Assembly (NCBI RefSeq): GCF_009996845.1
Contig: NZ_JAACYS010000004.1
Span: forward strand, 24,670-88,669
DNA: 64,000 bases
From: Pallidibacillus pasinlerensis
GTDB lineage: Bacteria > Bacillota > Bacilli > Bacillales > Caldibacillaceae
Reading direction: 5' to 3'
Shown here: positions 17,841-27,575 of the stretch, piece by piece
Layout of the letters: every line of letters starts with the position of its first letter
How positions within the stretch are numbered: the first letter of the stretch is position 1
Translations under genes and position numbers: made by a program
The notes under the pieces: generated by a model
Told to the model about the DNA's origin: nothing
What the model saw: the letters and a program-made list of their open reading frames with translations, nothing else
Databases searched by the model: none

Positions 17841-19118
17841 TCACTCCTTAAATCTTTTTAAAAATGAACTATGTTCATCAATGGAAAAAGCATCCATTTC
17901 AACATCCTCTAAGTGGAAGGCATCATGTAATGCGTTCACTGCTCTTTCCAAATCATCTTGTTTAACTAAAACCCAAATCGTTGTATAACTGTCTGCCGAT
18001 TGTAAAATACGAATCCCTTGTTCTGAAAGTGCAGAAACAATTTTAGAGGCAACGCCTGGAACACCAGTTATTCCAGCACCAACAACTGATACTTTTGCAC
18101 AATTTTTTTCTAGGTTTGGTTCATAGCCTTTTTCTTTAAGGATTTTTTCAGCTTTTTCCGCTAGATGATCCTTAACGGTGTATACAACATTATTAGGCGA
18201 AATATTGATAAAGTCGACAGAAATTTGTTCATTTGCCATTGCCCGGAAGACTTCTTCTTGCATATCCATCTGACCTTTTTTGGCTGCGACATTAATTTGA
18301 GTCACACCTGAGACATGAGCAATACCAGTTACTAACCGCTCTTTAACATCCATTCCTTGTTGCAGATGAGATAATTTAGTAACAAGCGTACCCGGAGTAT
18401 CAGAATACGTTGACCTTACATAAATCGGAACATCTGCTTGCATCGCAATTTCAACTGCTCGTGGATGGATTACTTTTGCACCTTGATAGGCTAAATTACT
18501 AATTTCATTATATGTTACAACAGATAAAGGACGAGCCTTATTTGTAATTCTTGGATCGGCAGTCATGACCCCTTCTACATCAGTAAAAATATCGATCCAT
18601 TCAGCTTTTAATGCAGCACCTAATGCAGCTGCAGAAGTATCGCTTCCACCTCTACCTAGAGTTGTGATTTCACCGCTTTCTGTAGCCCCTTGGAATCCAG
18701 CAACGACAATTGCATCCTGAGTTTCTAATGCTTTTAAAATTCGACTAGGGTCAATTTTTAATATTTTTGCATTGGTAAAATCATCATTTGTCTTAAATCC
18801 AGCTTGAGCGCCTGTAAATGCGGATGCTTTTATCCCATTTTGAAGTAACATATTTGTAAATACTACTGCGGATATAATTTCACCACAAGACATTAATAAA
18901 TCTTGTTCTCTTTTTTCTATCTTCGTTGCATTTCCATCTACTAGACTTAGTAACGTATCTGTAGAATAGGGATCGCCCAGTCTTCCCATTGCTGAGACAA
19001 CTATAATGGTTTTATAGCCAGAATCTATTGCTTTTTTTATATGATGTAAAGCATGACGTCTATTTTCTTCCGTTCTGACTGACGTCCCTCCAAATTTTTG
19101 TACAATAATTTTATCCAT
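17841..19118 (-). CDS. dapG: aspartokinase I
   Basis: Phosphorylates aspartate to start the lysine/DAP/threonine/methionine pathway. The 425 aa product begins MDKIIVQKFGGTSV, the KFGGTS kinase signature, with GRGGSDTSAA and a C-terminal pair of ACT domains (about residues 265-420) for feedback control. In B. subtilis the DapG isozyme responds to meso-diaminopimelate and is encoded beside asd and dapA, as here. ATG at 19118 has GAGGTG 4 bases upstream. No lysine riboswitch is visible in its 52-bp leader. Confidence 0.93.
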   Translation of the reverse strand: MDKIIVQKFGGTSVRTEENRRHALHHIKKAIDSGYKTIIVVSAMGRLGDPYSTDTLLSLVDGNATKIEKREQDLLMSCGEIISAVVFTNMLLQNGIKASAFTGAQAGFKTNDDFTNAKILKIDPSRILKALETQDAIVVAGFQGATESGEITTLGRGGSDTSAAALGAALKAEWIDIFTDVEGVMTADPRITNKARPLSVVTYNEISNLAYQGAKVIHPRAVEIAMQADVPIYVRSTYSDTPGTLVTKLSHLQQGMDVKERLVTGIAHVSGVTQINVAAKKGQMDMQEEVFRAMANEQISVDFINISPNNVVYTVKDHLAEKAEKILKEKGYEPNLEKNCAKVSVVGAGITGVPGVASKIVSALSEQGIRILQSADSYTTIWVLVKQDDLERAVNALHDAFHLEDVEMDAFSIDEHSSFLKRFKE

Positions 19119-19170
19119 AAAACACCTCATAAATCATTCTCAATAAGAGATGATATAACATTTATTGCAA

Positions 19171-20220
19171 TTATTTGCTAACAATTCTTTGCTCAATTAA
19201 ACTTTCAGCTATCTGAACAGAGTTTAATGCTGCTCCTTTTAATAAGTTATCAGAAACAACCCACATATGGAAACCTTTATCTTCGTCTAAATCTTTACGA
19301 ATTCTGCCGACAAATACTCCTTCTTTACCAGCAGCAGTAGTTGCTAACGGATAAATTTGTTCATTTGGATTGTCTTCTAAAACAACTCCCGGCGATGAAG
19401 CAAGTATATTTTGAATTTCAGCTACATCAACGTTTTCTTTTTCAACTTCGAAGTAAACGGACTCAGAATGCCCAGTTGCTACAGGAATACGTACACATGT
19501 CGCAGATACTTTTAGCTCTGGTAAATGCATAATTTTTTTCGTTTCATTGATCATTTTCATTTCCTCGAATGTAAAGCCGTTGTCTTGGAAAAGATCAATT
19601 TGTGGAATTGCGTTGAAGGCAATTTGATAATGTTTTTTATCAGCTTTAACCGGTAAAATTTCCGGTTTTACTTCTTTACCTTCTAATATATCTTTCGTTT
19701 GGCGATTTAATTCTTCAACAGCTTGGAATCCAGCACCACTTACTGCTTGGTAAGTAGATACAATTACACGGTTAAGTCCCAATTTTTGGCGAATTGGTTC
19801 TAATGCAACAACCATTTGAATTGTAGAGCAGTTAGGATTTGCGATAATTCCTTTATGATTATTTAAGTCTTCAGCATTTACTTCTGGAACAACTAATGGA
19901 ACTTCTGGGTCCATACGATAAGCACTAGTATTATCGATAACAATTGCACCACGTTTAACTGCTTCAGGAGCTAATTGTTTCGAAATACTTCCACCTGCAG
20001 AAAATAATGCAATATCCACACCTTCAAAACTTTCAGGCTTGGCCTCTTCTACAACAATAGTTTCTCCTTTATATTGAATCTTTTTACCAGCTGAACGGGA
20101 AGAAGAAAGTAATGTTAATTTTTCAATTGGAAAATTTCTAGCTTCTAATACTTTTATCATTTGTGTTCCTACTGCACCTGTTGCGCCAACAACTGCAACA
20201 TGAAATCCACTATTAGTCAA
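19171..20220 (-). CDS. asd: aspartate-semialdehyde dehydrogenase
   Basis: Reduces aspartyl phosphate to aspartate semialdehyde with NADPH. The 349 aa protein has the Rossmann motif [10 protein letters not shown], catalytic cysteine in NPNCSTIQM and active-site [11 protein letters not shown] chose TTG at 20220 ([15 protein letters not shown]) because GGAAGGGG lies 8 bases upstream; the frame extended to 20376 would run through a terminator-like hairpin. Length then equals the B. subtilis enzyme within a few residues. It supplies both DapA and the downstream dipicolinate branch. Confidence 0.93.
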   Translation of the reverse strand: MTNSGFHVAVVGATGAVGTQMIKVLEARNFPIEKLTLLSSSRSAGKKIQYKGETIVVEEAKPESFEGVDIALFSAGGSISKQLAPEAVKRGAIVIDNTSAYRMDPEVPLVVPEVNAEDLNNHKGIIANPNCSTIQMVVALEPIRQKLGLNRVIVSTYQAVSGAGFQAVEELNRQTKDILEGKEVKPEILPVKADKKHYQIAFNAIPQIDLFQDNGFTFEEMKMINETKKIMHLPELKVSATCVRIPVATGHSESVYFEVEKENVDVAEIQNILASSPGVVLEDNPNEQIYPLATTAAGKEGVFVGRIRKDLDEDKGFHMWVVSDNLLKGAALNSVQIAESLIEQRIVSK

Positions 20221-20252
20221 TGTCAAAACCCCTTCCACATATATGAAACTTT

Positions 20253-20292
20253 TTAAAAAAGAGGAAATCGGACAAATGAATCCGATCCTCTT
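20253..20292 (-). terminator. terminator between dpaB and asd
   Basis: GAGGAAATCGGA (20261-20272) pairs with TCCGATCCTC (20281-20290) with a small bulge, followed on the minus strand by TTTTTTAAAAAG. It lies in the asd leader, so it could end spore-specific dpaAB transcripts or attenuate asd. Confidence 0.7.
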
Positions 20293-20416
20293 ATTTTCAT
20301 TGCTCATTACTACTTTTAATTTAACTTTTATTTTACCATACTCTACAAAAATATAAATATACTTTCTAAAAAACATTTTAAAGGAGCATTTATGATAATT
20401 CTATTAGAAATAACTT

Positions 20417-21010
20417 TTATTTATTATACCGCTCAATTAATACAGGCTGAAATTGTCGATGTTCTAATGCTGCTTCTATTGTTGGAATTAATTGGTCCAT
20501 ATCTGCAACCATTGATTTCGGTTTTTTCATTGGATCATCTTGACCGAACGGAATAAAGAATATATCTTTCGCAGCCATTAAACGCATTAAATTAACACCG
20601 TTTAAACCTAGGGCATCGTTAGTTGAGATTCCAAGCACAACAGGTCGATGATTTCTCATTGTTGCTTTTGCTGCCATAAGAACTGGTGAATCGGTAATGG
20701 CATTAGCTAATTTACTCATAGATGCACCTGTAAGTGGTGCAATAACCATACAATCTAAAGGATTTCGTGGTCCTAATGGCTCAGTTGCAACAATCGAATC
20801 TAACACTCTTTTACCTGTTATTTGCTCAACTTTTTCAATCCAGTCTTTCCCTTTTCCAAAACGGGTAGTCGTATTTTTAACAGTATGGGTAACAATTGGA
20901 ACGACTTCCGCACCGACTTCAACAAGTTTTTCAATTTGTGGAACTACCTCTTCATACGTACAATGGGAACCGGTGATTCCGAATCCAATTCGTTTTCCTT
21001 CCACTTTCAT
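20417..21010 (-). CDS. dpaB: dipicolinate synthase subunit B (SpoVFB)
   Basis: Flavoprotein-fold subunit of dipicolinate synthase, which oxidises dihydrodipicolinate in the mother cell during late sporulation. The 197 aa protein begins KRIGFGITGSHCTYEEV and carries VIAPLTGASMSKLANAI and GISTNDALGLN, typical of SpoVFB. It starts two bases after the dpaA stop, with GGAAGGAG upstream, and so is translationally linked to DpaA. The substrate is made by the neighbouring asd-dapG-dapA genes. A terminator follows before asd. Confidence 0.94.
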   Translation of the reverse strand: MKVEGKRIGFGITGSHCTYEEVVPQIEKLVEVGAEVVPIVTHTVKNTTTRFGKGKDWIEKVEQITGKRVLDSIVATEPLGPRNPLDCMVIAPLTGASMSKLANAITDSPVLMAAKATMRNHRPVVLGISTNDALGLNGVNLMRLMAAKDIFFIPFGQDDPMKKPKSMVADMDQLIPTIEAALEHRQFQPVLIERYNK

Positions 21011-21012
21011 CT

Positions 21013-21912
21013 TTATGATGACTCCTTCCTTTTCATTAAATCTTCACTCATTAATTCAGCCAAAACATTAGCTAAAATTTGACCAGCTGTTTTGGGAGCA
21101 ACGATCCCTGGTAAACTCGGGGTAAGTATTGCTTTAATTCCTCTTTTTTCTGCATAACGAAAATCTGTTCCACCAGGTTTGGAGGCAATGTCGATAATGA
21201 GCGTATGATGGGGCATTTTTGATATAACACTGGCAGTGACAATTAAATGTGGGATCGTATTAATGACAATATCGGCATCTTTTACAACTTGTTCTAAATC
21301 TTTTATATGAAACGATTCTAGACCCATCTCTTCAGTTCTCGCGATGTGTTCCTTTCGCCTTGCTCCAACATGCACTTTTGCACCTAAAGCATGGAACACA
21401 CGGGAAATTGTCATTCCATTTCGACCTAACCCTAAAACTACTGTTTTTGAACCGTGAATTGTAAAATCTGTATGTTGAATTACCATCATTAGTACACCTT
21501 CAATAGTTGGAATCGAATTGTAAATGGCTACATCATCACGTTCGAATAATAACTCTAATTTACGATTTGATTTTTTTACAATTTCATCTAGATAAGCATT
21601 GGAAATCCCAGAATAAATTGTACAATGTGGTGGTGTTTTACTTAAAATTTCTTCTGTTAACACAACCTTTTCATTGGAGAATATAGTTTCTACTTCCCCG
21701 TTTAAATTCGTTCCAGCGACAGGCAAAATAATCCCATCAAATTCCTCTAAATTCATATTATTAAGCTTTTCTTTGACGGCACCAGTAAAGGAATGGTCTA
21801 ATTGTTCAAATCCAACTAAATATAATTTGACATCGAGTTCGTTCAGTTTTCGAATGATTTCAATCTGTCTTGCATCTCCTCCAATGACCGCGATCTGTAA
21901 ACCTGTTAACAT
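21013..21912 (-). CDS. dpaA: dipicolinate synthase subunit A (SpoVFA)
   Basis: Dehydrogenase subunit of dipicolinate synthase. The 299 aa protein has an N-terminal domain (QIAVIGGDARQIE) and a central NAD(P)-binding Rossmann fold, VLGLGRNGMTISR, followed by GARRKEHIAR; the C-terminal part contains ASKPGGTDFRYAE and PGIVAPKTAGQI. Length fits the family. A SigK-type promoter lies upstream, in keeping with mother-cell expression, and dpaB follows at once. Confidence 0.95.
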   Translation of the reverse strand: MLTGLQIAVIGGDARQIEIIRKLNELDVKLYLVGFEQLDHSFTGAVKEKLNNMNLEEFDGIILPVAGTNLNGEVETIFSNEKVVLTEEILSKTPPHCTIYSGISNAYLDEIVKKSNRKLELLFERDDVAIYNSIPTIEGVLMMVIQHTDFTIHGSKTVVLGLGRNGMTISRVFHALGAKVHVGARRKEHIARTEEMGLESFHIKDLEQVVKDADIVINTIPHLIVTASVISKMPHHTLIIDIASKPGGTDFRYAEKRGIKAILTPSLPGIVAPKTAGQILANVLAELMSEDLMKRKESS

Positions 21913-21954
21913 TTATATATTCCACCTTCTTTGATGCTGTTTTAACGAATTTTA

Positions 21955-21996
21955 CATAGTATTCTTTGCTATACTATGAAATTTCTTGGGTTTTGT
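21955..21996 (-). promoter_or_regulatory. SigK-type promoter with inverted repeat before dpaA
   Basis: On the minus strand, AC (21995-21996), a 16-bp spacer and CATAGTATA (21970-21978) match the SigK pattern AC-N16-CATANNNTA. The -10 is also one arm of a perfect 8-bp inverted repeat, CATAGTAT / ATACTATG (21955-21962 and 21971-21978). B. subtilis spoVF is known to be SigK-dependent. Confidence 0.6.
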
Positions 21997-22039
21997 GATT
22001 GTTTAATTTTTAACTTAAGCCTAACTAATGAACAAAAAA

Positions 22040-22093
22040 TTAAGCCTGACTCCCTTAAATATCTGAATTGATATTTAAGGGAGTCAGACTTAA
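22040..22093 (-). terminator. long perfect hairpin after ymxH
   Basis: Bases 22046-22063 and 22070-22087 are perfect 18-bp complements around a 6-base loop; pairing continues outward after one mismatch to TTAAG / CTTAA. The minus strand then reads TTTTTTG. It acts as an intrinsic terminator for ymxH, isolating the dpaA promoter. Confidence 0.75.
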
Positions 22094-22109
22094 TCTTAAT
22101 CGTTTATTT

Positions 22110-22364
22110 TTAATCCTCCTCAAGCTCCTCATCTGGAAAGTCAATAATGATCATATCCGTTCCAATTTTTTTAATATATTTCCATGGCACACGAATTTCT
22201 CCACTACTTTTACGAAATTGAAACCATTTTCCTGTAGGAATGATTAAGGCAACAATTTGTCCAGTATGCTCGTTTATTTCTAAATCAGTTTGACCTAACA
22301 CACCTAATCGTTCTGCTTTTTTTATATCGACAATTTCTTTTCCTCCTAATTCACTTAACCTCAA
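22110..22364 (-). CDS. ymxH: YlmC/YmxH family PRC-barrel sporulation protein
   Basis: An 84 aa protein with a PRC-barrel-like beta fold: MRLSELGGKEIVDIKKAERLG, then a conserved IPWKYIKKIG-like element seen here as VPWKYIKKIGTDMIIID. In Bacillus and clostridia it accompanies the mlpA-dpa cluster; its function is not known. The start is a TTG at 22364 with AAAGGGTGAG upstream. It sits between mlpA and the dpaAB operon. Confidence 0.85.
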   Translation of the reverse strand: MRLSELGGKEIVDIKKAERLGVLGQTDLEINEHTGQIVALIIPTGKWFQFRKSSGEIRVPWKYIKKIGTDMIIIDFPDEELEED

Positions 22365-22434
22365 TTATCTCACCCTTTCCTGTCCTTCTTTTTATAATGT
22401 ATTAAGGAAGTTCGCATTTTAGAATTATGAACAA

Positions 22435-22464
22435 AGAAAAATGCAGACTACATTTAGTCTGCAT
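22435..22464 (-). terminator. mlpA terminator
   Basis: ATGCAGACT (22441-22449) and AGTCTGCAT (22456-22464) are perfect complements, followed on the minus strand by TTTTCTTTG. Confidence 0.8.
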
Positions 22465-22480
22465 CTACATTGTTATTATT

Positions 22481-23719
22481 TTATTGTAATGCTTTCGGTA
22501 GTTTTCCGTTAGGACTGATTAATGATAGTGAAAAGTCTTTCGTAAAAATTCGTTCTGCCATACGATTTACATCTTCTTTAGTAATTGCATCTATAAGTTC
22601 AATTATTTCATCCGGCGTACGATGTTTACCTAATAATAATTCGTTTTTCCCATTTCGACTCATTCGACTATTCGTGCCTTCAAGTCCTAACATTAGATTT
22701 CCTTTTAATTGTTCCTTCGTATTTTTCAACTCTTTATCTGTTACTCCCTTTTCAACAAAAGTTTCGAGGGTTTGTTGAATTGTATCATAGAGTAAGTCTA
22801 GTTGATCCGCACCAGTTCCTCCGTATATGGCAACAATGCCGCTATCTTCATAGGATGAATGATAGGAATATACTGAATAAGCTAGTCCTCTTTGTTCTCG
22901 AACTTCTTGGAACAATCTACTACTCATACTGCCCCCTAAAATATTGTTCGAAATTATTAAATCATAAATATCTTCACTACCAACTGATAATCCTTCAAAA
23001 CCTAGGCAAAGATGGACTTGCTCCGTATCTTTTTTTCTTGTTAACCAGTTTTTATTAAATACAGGTTTTGATTTGTTCGCTTCTAATCTTTCTCCTTGGT
23101 AGGAGCCAAAAATGTTTTCAATTTCCTCAATAAATGATTCTGATACATTCCCTGCAACAGAAATTACAACATTGTCAGGTGTATATGTATGTTGGATATA
23201 TTGTTTCAACATTTCATCAGTAAACGATTTAAGTGTTTTTTCAGTTCCTAAAATCGGATAGCCTAAAGGGTGATTAGCATAAATGGCTTTACTTAATAAA
23301 TCATGAACAATATCATCTGGAGTATCTTCATACATTTTTATTTCTTCAAGCACTACATTTTTTTCCTTTTCTAACTCTCGTTCATCAAAAACAGAGTTGA
23401 AAAACATGTCCGATAAGACTTCTAATGCATAAGAAGCATGTGTATCTAATACTTTCGCATAATAACATGTATATTCTTTTGATGTAAAAGCATTTACTTG
23501 CCCACCGATTGAATCAAAGCTTTCTGCAATTTCTCTTGCGGAACGAGTTTTTGTACCTTTGAAAAACATATGTTCAATAAAATGAGAAATACCATTTAAT
23601 TCTGGGCTTTCATGACGTGACCCGTTTTTAACCCAGATTCCGATAGCTACTGATCGTAATATTGGCATTTCTTCTAAAACAATGCGAACTCCATTTTTGC
23701 AAGTATATTTTTTAATCAA
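22481..23719 (-). CDS. mlpA: M16-family zinc protease MlpA (YmxG)
   Basis: A 412 aa mitochondrial-processing-peptidase-like metalloprotease. The inverted zinc motif HFIEH is at residues 46-50 (ISHFIEHMFFKGT) with the third ligand region in NVVLEEIKMYEDTP. The C-terminal half holds the paired M16 repeat with QEVREQRGLAYSVYS. In B. subtilis MlpA affects levels of secreted-protease gene expression; the substrate is unknown. The start is TTG at 23719, 8 bases after AGGAGG. It sits between ylxY and ymxH. Confidence 0.9.
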   Translation of the reverse strand: MIKKYTCKNGVRIVLEEMPILRSVAIGIWVKNGSRHESPELNGISHFIEHMFFKGTKTRSAREIAESFDSIGGQVNAFTSKEYTCYYAKVLDTHASYALEVLSDMFFNSVFDERELEKEKNVVLEEIKMYEDTPDDIVHDLLSKAIYANHPLGYPILGTEKTLKSFTDEMLKQYIQHTYTPDNVVISVAGNVSESFIEEIENIFGSYQGERLEANKSKPVFNKNWLTRKKDTEQVHLCLGFEGLSVGSEDIYDLIISNNILGGSMSSRLFQEVREQRGLAYSVYSYHSSYEDSGIVAIYGGTGADQLDLLYDTIQQTLETFVEKGVTDKELKNTKEQLKGNLMLGLEGTNSRMSRNGKNELLLGKHRTPDEIIELIDAITKEDVNRMAERIFTKDFSLSLISPNGKLPKALQ

Positions 23720-23768
23720 GAAAATTTCCTCCTAATGTTGTTTTCTTTCATGCCTCGAATAATACATA

Positions 23769-24734
23769 TTATTTATTATTCATTCTTTTTTCATCCAAAA
23801 GATTGGTAACCGTTCCTAATCGATAACCTTCGTCTTTTATTTTTGTTAATAATGTATCCAGAGCTTTAGTCGTTGATTCAGTTGGATGAGCAAGAATAAT
23901 CGCACCATTATGAAGTTGTTTTGTAACTCGGTGAATTAATGTTTGTGGAGTAGGATTTTTCCAATCAATTGTATCAATTGTCCACATGATTGTTTGCATG
24001 TTCATATCATCAGCAATTTGTACAACTTGATCATTATAGCTCCCACTTGGTGGAGCAAACAGCTTCGGTGTTTTCCCTATTGTAGCTTGGATAATTTCAT
24101 TGGTATCAAGTAATTGCTTTTTTATCTTCTCAGCACTTAATTGTTTCATATCCGGATGGGAATAGGAATGATTACCGATTTCATGTCCACCTTCATAAAT
24201 CATTTTTACAAATTCTGGATTTTCTTTTGCCCATCTACCCTCGATAAAAAAAGTAGCATATACATTATGCTTTTTCAACGTAGCTAAAATGGGTGATAGA
24301 AATTCATTCCCCCACGCTACATTTATCGTAAGTGCAATCATTGGTTTATCAGGATGTCCTCGGAATATTGGTGCGGGAGGTAAATCCTTCAAATGAATTT
24401 TTGGTTGTACTTGTTCAAATACAAGTTCATTTTTAATAAAAACACCATCATCCTTCATATTTTCAAAAGATGCTTTAATATCTACTTTTAAACCATTGTA
24501 GCCTGGCATTTTTTTCCATACCTTGTCAATTTTAGCATCTTGTGCTGGAATTTCAAACTCAGAAGCTTTTTGTTCAATCTCTACTAAAAGACTATCTTTA
24601 CTAGCAGAGGCTGTTACCGCATCCGATTTTAATTTTTCAACGTATTTGTCTGTAAATGAATTTTGAACAATAAAAAAGGCAAAAATTGGAATAATGATAA
24701 ATAGTGCAATGCGCAAAAAAGGAAACTTTTTCAT
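23769..24734 (-). CDS. ylxY: polysaccharide-deacetylase-like protein YlxY
   Basis: A 321 aa membrane-anchored NodB-domain protein: one N-terminal transmembrane segment (residues ~7-25), a linker, then the catalytic-type domain (~125-315). The His motif is present (GHEIGNHSYSHPD), but the first motif, normally TFDDG, reads ALTINVAWG, so the catalytic Asp and metal Asp are missing. It may therefore be non-catalytic. ATG at 24734 follows AAGGAGG by 7 bases. It lies between pnp and mlpA as in B. subtilis. Role inferred to be at the cell wall or spore. Confidence 0.85.
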   Translation of the reverse strand: MKKFPFLRIALFIIIPIFAFFIVQNSFTDKYVEKLKSDAVTASASKDSLLVEIEQKASEFEIPAQDAKIDKVWKKMPGYNGLKVDIKASFENMKDDGVFIKNELVFEQVQPKIHLKDLPPAPIFRGHPDKPMIALTINVAWGNEFLSPILATLKKHNVYATFFIEGRWAKENPEFVKMIYEGGHEIGNHSYSHPDMKQLSAEKIKKQLLDTNEIIQATIGKTPKLFAPPSGSYNDQVVQIADDMNMQTIMWTIDTIDWKNPTPQTLIHRVTKQLHNGAIILAHPTESTTKALDTLLTKIKDEGYRLGTVTNLLDEKRMNNK

Positions 24735-24837
24735 AAACATTCCTCCTTACAACATATTATGTAAGGAACGGACAAGTTAGAACGTTTATGAAAAAGACCT
24801 AGTTTGTTAGATTTTTCACAAATATGTATTGAATATT

Positions 24838-24869
24838 AAAAAGGGACCTTACTCAATTGAGAAAGTCCT
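24838..24869 (-). terminator. pnp terminator
   Basis: GGACCTTACTC / GAGAAAGTCC stem (24844-24868, with internal mismatches) followed on the minus strand by CTTTTTAA. A second stem lies at 24885-24913 (ATGGGG / CCCCAT with inner ATCC / GGAT), nearer the pnp stop. Confidence 0.7.
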
Positions 24870-24971
24870 GTTGTTATGTATTTAATGGGGGAGATCCAGA
24901 AGGATTGCCCCATTTCAAAGTCTTCTATTCCGGCCTTATTCTTATGAATAATGACTTGTGGAATTTATCAT

Positions 24972-27080
24972 CTATTGATTATTCTGTTTTTGTTCTCTTA
25001 ATACTGCTTTACGAGATAAATTAATACGTCCTTGTTTATCAATTTCAGTAACTTTAACTAAAATTTCATCACCGATTGATACTACATCTTCAACTTTGCC
25101 TACACGTTCTTCTGCAAGTTCTGAAATGTGGACAAGTCCATCTTTACCAGCAAATAGTTCTACAAACGCACCGAATTTTTCAATACGTTTTACTTTACCT
25201 AGGTACATTTGTCCAACTTCAACTTCGCGAACGATGTTTTCAATAATTTTTTGTGCTTTATCATTTGCTTCTTGATCTGGTGAAGAAATATATACTGTAC
25301 CGTCTTGTTCAATATCAATTTTTACGCCGGTTTCTTCAATAATCTTTTTAACATTTTTACCACTTGGTCCAATAACATCACCGATTTTTTCTGGTTTAAT
25401 ATGCATAGATGTGATTTTCGGTGCATAAACTGAAAGTTGTTTACGTGGTTCACTAATTGTAGATAGCATATGTTCTAAGATTTCTGCCCGACCTTTTTTC
25501 GCTTGTTCTAAAGCTTCTTTAATAATTTCTTTTGTAATACCTTCAATTTTAATATCCATTTGTAAGGCAGTAATACCTTTAGATGTACCTGCAACTTTAA
25601 AGTCCATATCACCTAAATGGTCTTCCATACCTTGGATATCCGATAAAATTGTATAATGTTCACCTGACATTACAAGTCCCATTGCAATCCCTGATACAGG
25701 AGCTTTAATTGGAACACCAGCGTCCATTAATGCAAGGGTTGACCCACAAATACTTGCCTGTGAAGATGAACCATTAGACTCTAAAACTTCCGATACGAGA
25801 CGTATTGTATATGGAAATTCCTTTTCGGATGGAATAATTGGTTCTAATGCTCGTTCACCTAACGCACCGTGACCAATTTCTCTTCGCCCTGGAGAACCCA
25901 TACGTCCTGTTTCACCAACGGAAAATGGTGGGAAATTATAATGGTGCATAAAACGTTTCGATTCTTCAAGTCCGATACCATCTAAGATTTGTACATCACC
26001 TAATGCACCAAGTGTACACACACTTAAAGCTTGTGTTTGTCCACGAGTAAATAATCCTGAACCATGGGCACGTGGTAAAATACCGACACTTGATGAAAGT
26101 GGTCGAATTTCATCAGCTTGTCGACCATCTGGACGAATTTTCTCTACTGTGATTAGACGACGTACTTCTTCTTTCACAATTTTATCAAGTACATTTTGTA
26201 CATGTTTCATTGTTTCTTCGTCTGCTTCTTGTTCTTCATATTTCGCAACAACTTTTTCCTTCACAGCATTAATCGCATCTTCTCGTGCATGCTTTTCTTT
26301 AACTTGAATGGCTTCGATCATTTCTTTTTCACAAATTTGTCGAACTGCCGTTTCAATGTCAGCATCAATTTCAAATAATTTAACTTCCATTTTTTCTTTT
26401 CCAACAGCTTGAACAATTTCCTCTTGGAAAGCAATTAAACGTTTAATTTCCTCATGGGCAAACATAATTGCATCTAACATCGTTTCTTCTGATACTTCAT
26501 TTGCACCGGCTTCAACCATGTTAATCGCATCTTTTGTTCCAGCGACTGTTAAATGCATTTCACTTTTTTCAGCTTGTTCTACAGTTGGGTTAATGACGAA
26601 TTCACCATCAACAAGTCCGACTACTACGCCTGCAATCGGCCCTGAAAATGGAATGTCTGAAATGGATAGAGATACAGATGCACCTAACATTGCAGCCATT
26701 TCTGGAGAACAGTCTTGATCAACACTCATGACCATAGCAATAACTTGCACTTCATTACGGAAGCCATCAGGGAACAGTGGTCGAATTGGACGGTCAATTA
26801 AACGAGATGCTAATGTTGCGTGTTCACTCGGTCTTCCTTCCCGTTTAATAAAGCCACCAGGTATTTTTCCTACTGCATATAATCGTTCTTCGTAATTCAC
26901 AGTTAACGGAAAGAAGTCAACAGCTTTAGCATCCTTTGAAGCTGCAGCAGTAACGAGTACAGCACTTTCACCATAACGAATTAAACAAGAGCCGTTTGCT
27001 TGTTTAGCAAGTTGTCCTATTTCAACAACAAGCGGACGTCCTGCCCATTCGATGGAAAATGTTTGTTTTTCACTCTCCAT
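24972..27080 (-). CDS. pnp: polynucleotide phosphorylase
   Basis: The main 3'-5' phosphorolytic exoribonuclease. The 702 aa protein has two RNase PH domains (about 15-230 and 310-540), a linking helical domain, a KH domain ([18 protein letters not shown], ~555-610) and an S1 domain ([20 protein letters not shown], ~620-690). ATG at 27080 follows AAAGGAG. It is monocistronic-looking: rpsO ends with a terminator 160 bp upstream, so a promoter in that AT-rich gap is needed, but I see no clear one. A 7-bp inverted repeat lies at 27137-27154. Confidence 0.96.
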   Translation of the reverse strand: MESEKQTFSIEWAGRPLVVEIGQLAKQANGSCLIRYGESAVLVTAAASKDAKAVDFFPLTVNYEERLYAVGKIPGGFIKREGRPSEHATLASRLIDRPIRPLFPDGFRNEVQVIAMVMSVDQDCSPEMAAMLGASVSLSISDIPFSGPIAGVVVGLVDGEFVINPTVEQAEKSEMHLTVAGTKDAINMVEAGANEVSEETMLDAIMFAHEEIKRLIAFQEEIVQAVGKEKMEVKLFEIDADIETAVRQICEKEMIEAIQVKEKHAREDAINAVKEKVVAKYEEQEADEETMKHVQNVLDKIVKEEVRRLITVEKIRPDGRQADEIRPLSSSVGILPRAHGSGLFTRGQTQALSVCTLGALGDVQILDGIGLEESKRFMHHYNFPPFSVGETGRMGSPGRREIGHGALGERALEPIIPSEKEFPYTIRLVSEVLESNGSSSQASICGSTLALMDAGVPIKAPVSGIAMGLVMSGEHYTILSDIQGMEDHLGDMDFKVAGTSKGITALQMDIKIEGITKEIIKEALEQAKKGRAEILEHMLSTISEPRKQLSVYAPKITSMHIKPEKIGDVIGPSGKNVKKIIEETGVKIDIEQDGTVYISSPDQEANDKAQKIIENIVREVEVGQMYLGKVKRIEKFGAFVELFAGKDGLVHISELAEERVGKVEDVVSIGDEILVKVTEIDKQGRINLSRKAVLREQKQNNQ

Positions 27081-27240
27081 ATAAATATAGTCTCCTTTCT
27101 AGTCTTACAAAACAATTTATTTCCTATTATTTATTATGTATTGTAAACAATACAAGATTGGTCATAATGGTAAGTTTTTTCTATATATATTGTGCAATAT
27201 TGTCTTTAACGTATAATTTATGTATTTAAAAATTTGCTAA

Positions 27241-27267
27241 TAAAAAAGCGGGAAAATTCCCGCTTTT
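27241..27267 (-). terminator. rpsO terminator
   Basis: AAAAGCGGGAA / TTCCCGCTTTT, a perfect stem (27244-27267), followed on the minus strand by further T. Strong intrinsic terminator 5 bp after rpsO. Confidence 0.9.
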
Positions 27268-27271
27268 CTTT

Positions 27272-27541
27272 TTATCTGCGTAGACCTAGTTTGTTAATTA
27301 ATTCACGGTAACGTTGAACGTCTTTATTACGTAAATAAGTTAATAGGTTACGACGTTTACCAACCATTTTCATTAATCCACGACGAGAATGGTGGTCTTT
27401 TTTATGAGTTTTTAAATGCTCATTTAAAATGTGGATTTTTTCAGTAAGAATCGCAATTTGAACTTCTGGAGAACCAGTATCTCCTTCATGAGTTCTGTAT
27501 TGCTTAATAATCTCATTTTTACGTTCTTGTGTTAAAGCCAT
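27272..27541 (-). CDS. rpsO: 30S ribosomal protein S15
   Basis: Primary 16S rRNA-binding protein of the small-subunit platform. The 89 aa sequence is typical: [30 protein letters not shown] at the start, the [11 protein letters not shown] motif and a basic C-terminus ending [19 protein letters not shown] precedes the ATG. Its mRNA leader can fold into an S15-type three-way junction, suggesting autoregulation. It lies between ribF and pnp, with a terminator after it. Confidence 0.97.
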   Translation of the reverse strand: MALTQERKNEIIKQYRTHEGDTGSPEVQIAILTEKIHILNEHLKTHKKDHHSRRGLMKMVGKRRNLLTYLRNKDVQRYRELINKLGLRR

Positions 27542-27575
27542 TGATGTTCACCTCCTATTTATTCAACATCCCCTC

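Noticed and set aside
19119..20416. Lysine riboswitch before dapG or asd
   Set aside because: Leaders are too short or lack the conserved multi-helix L-box pattern; only a simple terminator hairpin is seen.
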